Part shown: positions 58,727 through 64,000 of the stretch, piece after piece
Layout: each line of letters starts with the position of its first letter
How positions within the stretch are numbered: position 1 is the stretch's first letter
Source: Bradyrhizobium agreste
GTDB taxonomy: Bacteria > Pseudomonadota > Alphaproteobacteria > Rhizobiales > Xanthobacteraceae
DNA: 64,000 nucleotides
NCBI RefSeq assembly: GCF_016031625.1
Contig: NZ_JACCHP010000029.1
Coordinates: 1 to 64,000 of the forward strand
Reading direction: 5' to 3'
The notes under the pieces: model-generated
Seen by the model: only the letters and a program-made list of their open reading frames with translations
Told to the model about the DNA's origin: nothing
Databases searched by the model: none
Translations under genes and position numbers: made by a program

Positions 58727-59529
58727 GCCTGATCGACAGCATTTCGCTCCCGCGCAGTATCCGCCTGCCGCGGGCCAACGGCCTGATCCAGTGGATCGTG
58801 CCGCTCACCATCATCGCGATCTGGCAGGCCGCGAGCGTCACCGGCTTCATGCCGACGCGGGTGCTGCCGGCACCGAGCGACGTCGTGCTCTCCGGCTGGA
58901 AGCTGCTGCTCTCCGGCGAGCTCGTCCGCAACATCTGGGTCTCGTTCTGGCGCGCCTCGATCGGCTTTCTGATCGGCGGCAGCATCGGCTTCGCCTTCGG
59001 CCTCGCCAACGGCCTGTCGCAGCTTTCGGCGAAGCTCACCGACACCACGCTGCAGATGGTGCGCAACGTGCCGCATCTGGCGCTGATCCCGCTGGTCATC
59101 CTCTGGTTCGGCATCGACGAGAGCGCAAAACTCTTCCTGGTGGCGCTCGGGGTGTTCTTCCCGATCTATCTCAACACGCTGCACGGCATCCGCACCGTCG
59201 ATCCGCAGCTGATCGAGATGGGCCGCATCTACGGCATGACCGATGGCGAGCTGTTCCGCCGCGTCATCTTCCCGGGCGCGCTGCCCTCGATCTTCGTCGG
59301 CATCCGCTTTGCGCTCGGCATCATGTGGCTGACGCTGATCGTCGCCGAGACCATCGCGGCCTCGTCCGGCCTCGGCTACATGGCGATGCAGGCGCGTGAG
59401 TTCATGTTGATCGACGTCGTCGTGCTCTCGATCCTGATCTACGCCCTGCTCGGCAAGCTCGCCGACAGCGCCTCGCGCGTGCTGGAGCGTCTGACGCTCT
59501 CCTGGCACCCCGCCTTCCAGAAACGTTGA
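58723..59529 (+). CDS. ssuC: Sulfonate ABC transporter permease
   Basis: Product of 268 residues with about six helices. The binding-protein-dependent permease loop ([26 protein letters not shown] region) with the EAA motif is present. The start overlaps the ssuD stop by 4 bp. It forms a transporter with the ATPase SsuB. The periplasmic binding protein SsuA is not encoded in the window. Confidence 0.88.
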   Translation: MSLIDSISLPRSIRLPRANGLIQWIVPLTIIAIWQAASVTGFMPTRVLPAPSDVVLSGWKLLLSGELVRNIWVSFWRASIGFLIGGSIGFAFGLANGLSQLSAKLTDTTLQMVRNVPHLALIPLVILWFGIDESAKLFLVALGVFFPIYLNTLHGIRTVDPQLIEMGRIYGMTDGELFRRVIFPGALPSIFVGIRFALGIMWLTLIVAETIAASSGLGYMAMQAREFMLIDVVVLSILIYALLGKLADSASRVLERLTLSWHPAFQKR

Positions 59530-59549
59530 GCAAGGATACTGGGAATCAC

Positions 59550-60386
59550 ATGCAGACAGCGCTTCGTACCTCCCTTCCCGAGACCGAGCTCGCCAGCCGC
59601 GCCAATTTCGCGCCCCATGCCCGCGTGGTGCGCGAGGAGCGGCCGCTTCACGCCAGCGGCCTGCCGCTCAGCATCCGGGGCCTGCGAAAGTCCTTCGGCG
59701 ACAACGAGGTGCTGCGCGGCATCGACCTGCACATTCCGGCCGGCCAGTTCGTTGCGATCGTCGGCAAAAGCGGCTGCGGCAAGAGCACCCTGCTGCGCCT
59801 GATCGCCGGCCTGGAGAAGATCGATGCCGGCAGCATCAGCTTCGGCCAGGACATCCAGCCCGAGGACATCCGCGTGATGTTCCAGGAGCCGCGGCTGCTG
59901 CCCTGGGCCCGCGTGCTCGCCAATGTCGAGGTCGGCCTCGGCCGCGATCGCGCTTCCGGCGATGCGCATGCCCGCGCCGAGAAGGCGTTGATCGAGGTCG
60001 GCCTCGCCGACAAGCGCGACCAATGGCCTTCGGTGCTCTCAGGGGGCCAGAAGCAGCGCGTTGCGCTCGGCCGTGCCCTGGTCTCGCGCCCGCGCGTGCT
60101 CGCCTTCGACGAGCCGCTCGGCGCGCTGGATGCACTGACCCGCATCTCGATGCAGCGCCTGCTGGAGCGGGTCTGGCGTGACCAGGGCTTTACCGCGATC
60201 CTGGTGACTCACGATGTCTCCGAAGCCGTCGCGCTGGCCGATCGCGTGCTCGTCATCGAGGAGGGTCGCATCGCCCATGACGTCACGGTTAACGCGGCGC
60301 GGCCGCGCCAACGCGGCTCGGCCGAGCTTGCCGGTCTCGAAGGCTCGATTCTGAGCCACCTTTTGTCGGCGGACGATCGTACCTAA
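59550..60386 (+). CDS. ssuB: Sulfonate ABC transporter ATP-binding protein
   Basis: Product of 278 residues, or 286 from the in-frame TTG at 59526, which overlaps the permease end. Walker [11 protein letters not shown]-loop [13 protein letters not shown], signature [15 protein letters not shown], Walker [14 protein letters not shown] and the H-loop THDVSEAV are all intact. It energises sulfonate import with SsuC. A hairpin lies just after the stop, before the flavin reductase gene. Confidence 0.88.
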   Translation: MQTALRTSLPETELASRANFAPHARVVREERPLHASGLPLSIRGLRKSFGDNEVLRGIDLHIPAGQFVAIVGKSGCGKSTLLRLIAGLEKIDAGSISFGQDIQPEDIRVMFQEPRLLPWARVLANVEVGLGRDRASGDAHARAEKALIEVGLADKRDQWPSVLSGGQKQRVALGRALVSRPRVLAFDEPLGALDALTRISMQRLLERVWRDQGFTAILVTHDVSEAVALADRVLVIEEGRIAHDVTVNAARPRQRGSAELAGLEGSILSHLLSADDRT

Positions 60387-60396
60387 ATAAAGGGAA

Positions 60397-60410
60397 CCCC
60401 GCTTGCGGGG
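60397..60410. promoter_or_regulatory. CCCCGC-tt-GCGGGG hairpin overlapping the ribosome site of the flavin reductase
   Basis: A perfect 6-bp stem with a 2-base loop, immediately before GGGGAGCAACGCC-ATG at 60420, so the Shine-Dalgarno GGGGAG is partly inside the 3' arm. It may lower translation of the reductase or form a weak attenuator. No T tract follows. Confidence 0.4.
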
Positions 60411-60419
60411 AGCAACGCC

Positions 60420-61001
60420 ATGAATGTAGTGCCCCGCGATCTCATGACTGAAATTCCCGTCTCGTCCGCCGATTTCCGCGGCGCCATGCGCCATCTCACC
60501 GGCGGCGTCAGCGTCATCACCGCCGGGCGGGGCAAGGACATCACCGGAATGACAGTGACCTCGGTGACCTCGCTGTCGGTCGAGCCGCCAACGCTGCTGG
60601 TCAGCATCAACCGCGACGCCTCCTCGTTTCCGCTGATCCGCCGCATTGGTGCTTTCGGCGTGAACATCCTCAATGCCGACCAGCTCGACGTCGCCGAACG
60701 CTTTGCCGGCAGGGGCGGGCTGAAGGGCCCGGATCGCTTCGCAGGCAGCCAGTGGGTGACGGCGGTCTCGGGTGTTCCGCTGCTGGTCGGCGCGCTCTCG
60801 GCCTTCGATTGCGAAGTCGAGGAGATCGTCGAGCGCCACTCGCACGGCATCGTCATCGGCCGCGTCAGGGACATCAGGAGCTCGACCCGCAATGCCGCGC
60901 TGGCCTATTGGCACGGCCAGTACGTGGCGGTCGATCAGGACGAAGACGCGGCAAGGCTCGCCGATGTCAGCCTTCCCGCGCGCGGCCGGCGCGGCATTTG
61001 A
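60420..61001 (+). CDS. Flavin reductase (FMN split-barrel), partner of SsuD
   Basis: Product of 193 residues. FRGAMRHLTGGVSVITAGRG, GMTVTSVTSLSVEPPTLLVS and RFAGSQWVTAVSGVPLLVGA identify an NAD(P)H:FMN oxidoreductase of the HpaC/flavin reductase family, not the flavodoxin-like SsuE. It follows ssuB by 33 bp, so it probably supplies FMNH2 to SsuD in place of SsuE. The ATG at 60420 has GGGGAGC before it; the ATG at 60444 is an alternative. Confidence 0.82.
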   Translation: MNVVPRDLMTEIPVSSADFRGAMRHLTGGVSVITAGRGKDITGMTVTSVTSLSVEPPTLLVSINRDASSFPLIRRIGAFGVNILNADQLDVAERFAGRGGLKGPDRFAGSQWVTAVSGVPLLVGALSAFDCEVEEIVERHSHGIVIGRVRDIRSSTRNAALAYWHGQYVAVDQDEDAARLADVSLPARGRRGI

Positions 61002-61080
61002 TCTGCGCAGGCTGGTCTTTTCCGCCTCATCGCTCTAGAAGCGCTCCTCGGCTGTCCCGCCGGACGCATGGAGCGGAACG

Positions 61081-61236
61081 ATGAAGCGCGCGGCTACCTT
61101 TATCTTCTATGCCATCGGTGCGCTCGCGATCGCTTATCTTGTGCTCTACGCCTACGCGATGCTCTCTGACGCTCCGATCGTGCCGGGCGACCCCATCCAC
61201 ATCTTCCGCAAGCCGGATGCGCCGAGTTATTCGTGA
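61081..61236 (+). CDS. Small single-pass membrane protein
   Basis: Product of 51 residues. One hydrophobic helix (TFIFYAIGALAIAYLVLYAY) is followed by a polar tail ending FRKPDAPSYS. Before the ATG lies TGGAGCGGAACG. It lies 79 bp after the flavin reductase, in the same direction. It has no known function; it may be cotranscribed with the sulfonate genes. Confidence 0.55.
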   Translation: MKRAATFIFYAIGALAIAYLVLYAYAMLSDAPIVPGDPIHIFRKPDAPSYS

Positions 61237-61276
61237 GGCGAATGCGTGCCCACGGGTGCGCGCCGCCTCTCTCCTC

Positions 61277-61360
61277 GTCATGGCCGGGCTTGACCCGGCC
61301 ATCCACGTGCATCGGCAATTTGGGATCGACGTGGATGCCCGGGTCAAGCCCGGGCATGAC
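61277..61360. repeat. Palindromic repeat, GTCATGGCCGGGCTTG family, copy 2
   Basis: GTCATGGCCGGGCTTGACCC at 61277 and the complementary GGGTCAAGCCCGGGCATGAC ending at 61360, with nested CCATCCACG / CGTGGATG arms. It lies between the convergent small membrane protein gene and the M20 peptidase gene. Confidence 0.85.
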
Positions 61361-61377
61361 GACGGAGTGCGTGGCGG

Positions 61378-62527
61378 CTACCCCCGCAGAATCGCCAGCG
61401 CCAGCGCCTGCGCGCGCGGCACGATGCTGTCGATCTCCAAATATTCCTCCGGCGTGTGCGCGAGCCCGCCGACCGGGCCGAGGCCGCAGATGGTCGGTGT
61501 GCCCACGGCGGCGGTGAAGCCGGAATCGGCGCAGCCGCCGGAGAACTCGCCCTGCAGCGTGGTAAGGCCCACCTGCCTTGCGGCCGCCTGATAATTTTCG
61601 AACAGCGCCTTGGACTCCGCGCTCTGCACCACCGGCACGAACTCGCCCTTGATCGTCAGTGTCCCGCTGGTGCCCGGCACGTAGGAGGTCGCAACAATCT
61701 TTTCGATCGCGCCCATGATCCGCGCGCGATCGGCCGGATCGACATAGCGCAGGTCGATCTGCCCTTCCGCGGACGGCGCCGTCGTGTTGACGGACTGCCC
61801 GCCCCGAGACGAGGCCGACATTGAGTGTGATGCCCTTGTCGAGGTCGGTGAGCGCGTGGATCTGGACGATCTTGTGCGCGAGCTCGCCAATGGCGCTGAC
61901 CCCGGCGGCAAAGTTGGCGCCGGAATGCGCGGCCTTGCCGGTGATGGCCATGTGCATGAAGATGCCGCCCTTGCGCCCGGTGACGACGTTGCCCGTGGGG
62001 CGGCCCGGCTCGGAATTGAACACCGCGCGGGCCGCGCGGCCCTCGCGCTCGATCACCGGGCGCGAGGAGGGCGACCCGATCTCCTCGTCGGAGGTGATCA
62101 GCACCTTGATCGGATGCGGTGAGCCGCCGAACTTGTGGAAGGCGGTGGCCACGAACACATTCATGACGAGGCCCGACTTCATGTCGGCGACGCCGGGCCC
62201 ATAGGCGCGGCCATCCCGGATCGTGAACGGCCGCCGCGCGGCCTCGCCCTTGCCGAACACGGTGTCGCGATGCCCCATCAACAGCACCGGCTTCTCGTTG
62301 CTGCCAGGCTTTGCCACCTCGGCATGGATCGCGTCGCCGAAGGTGGCGTTGGCCTCGCGCCGGAACGGAATGCCGTGCTCGGCAAAATGCCGCTCGAACC
62401 GCGCACCGACCGCATCGACGCCGTCCTTGTCGTAGGAGCCGGAATCGATGTTCACGACGTCGCGGAGCAGGTCGATCATCGCCTGCCTCTGCGACGCCAG
62501 CCAATCCGTGATTTGAGCTTCAGACAT
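61378..62527 (-). pseudogene. M20-family glutamate carboxypeptidase-like peptidase, frameshifted
   Basis: Reading from ATG 62527, the first frame has the M20 zinc residues: GHRDTVFGKGEAA (His), GVADMKSG (bridging Asp), SDEEIGS (Glu pair) and FNSEPGR. It loses the family pattern near 61800. The rest resumes in another frame ending at 61378, with QSVNTTAPSAEGQIDLRYVD and GGLAHTPEEYLEIDS (last His ligand). One extra C in the run CCCC at 61802-61805 explains the break. Joined, it would be about 380 residues, normal for the carboxypeptidase G2 group. Either a sequencing error or a recent inactivation. Confidence 0.82.
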
Positions 62528-62627
62528 GTGGTCCCTCGCGTGGTTGTCGGGCGGGTTATAAGACTTTGCTTGCGGGCGTCCTAGTCGCGTGGCGCGATCC
62601 CGTTATGCGACGAGCGCTCTCGACGCC

Positions 62628-62712
62628 GTCATTGCGAGCGCAGCGAAGCAATCCAGGCTTTTGACCGCGGAGACAGACTGGATTGCTTCGTCGCTACGCT
62701 CCTCGCAATGAC
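62628..62712. repeat. Palindromic repeat, GTCATTGCGAGCG family
   Basis: GTCATTGCGAGCGCAGCGAA at the left and CTCCTCGCAATGAC at the right, with nested GAAGCAATCCAG / CTGGATTGCTTC. A degraded relative of the inner arms is at 36685-36724. It lies between the M20 gene start and the flbD terminator. Confidence 0.85.
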
Positions 62713-62743
62713 GGAGAAGACTGTGTGCACTCTTCCAAAACAA

Positions 62744-62768
62744 AATGCCCGGGACCCGCCCGGGCATT
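62744..62768 (-). terminator. Rho-independent terminator of the sigma-54 activator gene
   Basis: AATGCCCGGG (62744-62753) pairs with CCCGGGCATT (62759-62768), loop of 5 bases. On the minus strand it is followed by TTTTGTTTTGG. It lies 28 bp after the flbD stop. Confidence 0.85.
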
Positions 62769-62796
62769 CGCATCATCTCGATCGGTCGCGGACGCC

Positions 62797-64000
62797 TCAC
62801 GCTCCCATCATCGGCATCCGCGGATATTCACCGGGCGTGCCCGCCGGCGGGATCGGGATGCCGCCGTCGGCATATTCGTTGAGCTTGTTGCGCAGCGTGC
62901 GGATCGAGATGCCGAGGATGTTGGCGGCATGGGTGCGATTGCCGAGGCAGTGCTTCAACGTCTCCAGGATCAGGTCGCGTTCGACGTCGGCCACGGTGCG
63001 CCCCACCAGCGCGCGCGTCACCTGCTCGGCGGCCATGGTGGCATGCGCCACGGCCGGGGGCGTCTTGGCGAGGTCGAGCCGGTCGCCGTCCGGCGTGATG
63101 ATGGCGTCGGGTCCGATCTCGTCGCCCTGCGCCATCAGCACCGCGCGGTGCATGGTGTTTTCGAGCTCGCGGACGTTGCCTTGCCAGCGGTTGGCGGAGA
63201 GCACGCGGCGCGCCTCGGCCGAGAGCGGACGCAGCGGCACGCCGTTGGCGTCGGCATATTTCTTCACGAAATGCTGCGCGAGCTCGAGGATGTCGGCGGG
63301 GCGCTCGCGCAGTGGCGGGATCTTTAAATTCACGACGTTGAGGCGGAACAGCAAGTCTTCGCGGAACGTGCCCTCACGCACGGCCTCGGCGAGATTGCGG
63401 TTCGAGGTCGCGATGATGCGGATGTCGACCGGAACCGGCTTGGTGCCGCCGACGCGGTCGATCACGCGCTCCTGGATGGCGCGCAGGAGCTTGGATTGGA
63501 GGCGGACGTCCATCTCGGAGATTTCGTCGAGCAGCAGCGTGCCGCCGGTCGCCTCCTCGAACTTGCCGATGCGGCGGGCGACGGCGCCCGTGAAGGCACC
63601 CTTCTCGTGGCCGAACAGCTCGGATTCCAGGAGGTGCTCGGGGATGGCGGCGCAGTTGATCGAGATGAACGGACGCTTGGCACGGGCCGAGCGGGAGTGA
63701 ACGTAACGGGCCAGCACCTCTTTGCCCGTGCCGGATTCGCCGGTGATCATCACCGAGGCGTCCGAGCCCGCGATCTGCTGGGCGAGCTTGATCACCTTTG
63801 CCATCGCGTCGTCGCGATAGACCAGCTCGCGGGAATCGTTGGCGACGGCAGCCAGCACCGCGGCGATCAGCTCCGGATCCGGCGGCAGCGGGATGTATTC
63901 CTTGGCACCGGCGTGGATCGCGGCGACCGCGGCACGGGCGTCGTTGGTGATGCCGCAGGCGACGATCGGGGCGTGGATGTGCTCGGCTTCCAGCCGCAGC
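62797..64000 (-). CDS. flbD: Sigma-54-dependent flagellar regulator FlbD (5' end outside window)
   Basis: About 401 residues are present and the frame is open to the window edge. The visible N-terminal part ends a receiver-like domain (IVACGITNDARAAVAAIHAG, GAKEYIPLPPDPELIAAVL). The AAA+ domain has Walker A GESGTGKE, the GAFTGA loop that contacts sigma-54, Walker B GTLLLDEISEMD and FREDLLFRLNVV. The C-terminal Fis-type HTH is NRTHAANILGISIRTLRNKL. The KEYIPLPPDPELIAAV receiver sequence is typical of FlbD of alphaproteobacteria, which activates class III flagellar genes. The start of the gene is missing. Confidence 0.85.
   Translation of the reverse strand, partial: LRLEAEHIHAPIVACGITNDARAAVAAIHAGAKEYIPLPPDPELIAAVLAAVANDSRELVYRDDAMAKVIKLAQQIAGSDASVMITGESGTGKEVLARYVHSRSARAKRPFISINCAAIPEHLLESELFGHEKGAFTGAVARRIGKFEEATGGTLLLDEISEMDVRLQSKLLRAIQERVIDRVGGTKPVPVDIRIIATSNRNLAEAVREGTFREDLLFRLNVVNLKIPPLRERPADILELAQHFVKKYADANGVPLRPLSAEARRVLSANRWQGNVRELENTMHRAVLMAQGDEIGPDAIITPDGDRLDLAKTPPAVAHATMAAEQVTRALVGRTVADVERDLILETLKHCLGNRTHAANILGISIRTLRNKLNEYADGGIPIPPAGTPGEYPRMPMMGA

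Overview
The window is GC-rich alphaproteobacterial chromosome, most likely from Bradyrhizobium or a close relative in the Nitrobacteraceae. The basis is codon use, alphaproteobacterial versions of HemE, HemC and FlbD, Tat-exported molybdenum oxidoreductases, and many short palindromic intergenic repeats of the kind that litter these genomes. No rRNA, tRNA, CRISPR array or prophage was recognised. It is mainly ordinary metabolic chromosome with a few scars: an IS4 transposase end at the left edge, a probable Ku gene remnant, a possible TPR-protein remnant and a frameshifted M20 peptidase.

Layout. 0-3.3 kb: transposase tail, then an aromatic O-demethylase cluster (Rieske oxygenase, GntR regulator, ferredoxin-type reductase; vanA-vanR-vanB) behind a promoter with two copies of TGTATACA. 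3.4-7.1 kb: membrane GGDEF-EAL protein, a SnoaL-like protein with a palindromic operator and a TetR regulator. 7.1-9.8 kb: GMC oxidoreductase and hemC. 9.8-14.9 kb: Ku remnant, AraC regulator and a first three-subunit periplasmic aldehyde oxidase (PaoABC type). 15-21.3 kb: hemE, a sensor diguanylate cyclase, trhO-slyX and a gamma-glutamyltransferase. 21.4-25.4 kb: a second, paralogous PaoABC-type operon. 25.4-27.7 kb: FKBP isomerase, a His-rich cupin and two VOC/PhnB-like proteins. 27.8-31.8 kb: a FecR-domain protein followed by a Pro/Ser-repeat beta-barrel protein, a GT39-like mannosyltransferase and an OmpA-family protein. 32.2-35.2 kb: small exported protein, YcaQ-like DNA glycosylase and an MFS transporter. 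35.4-40.6 kb: RND efflux lipoprotein, pump and TetR regulator. 40.7-47.7 kb: flavin reductase-like protein and a fatty-acid beta-oxidation operon (acyl-CoA dehydrogenase, thiolase, hydratase/dehydrogenase, thioesterase). 47.9-51.6 kb: small proteins, HAD hydrolase, DUF2269 membrane protein and an SDR-DoxX fusion. 51.8-55.5 kb: two LuxR-type regulators and an accessory stretch with small ORFs. 55.8-57 kb: cytochrome P450 with an unusual I-helix. 57.5-61 kb: sulfonate utilisation (ssuD-ssuC-ssuB plus a flavin reductase). 61-64 kb: small membrane protein, broken M20 peptidase and the 5'-truncated sigma-54 activator FlbD.

How the genes work together. Several self-contained units carry their own regulator: VanR with vanAB, TetR with the RND pump, AraC beside the first aldehyde oxidase, and a LuxR-type protein beside the P450 with a lux-box-like palindrome between them. 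The most interesting leads are that palindrome, the two parallel aldehyde oxidase operons, the FecR/beta-barrel pair, and an approximately 120-bp dispersed element found in two places, each time just downstream of an oxidoreductase gene.
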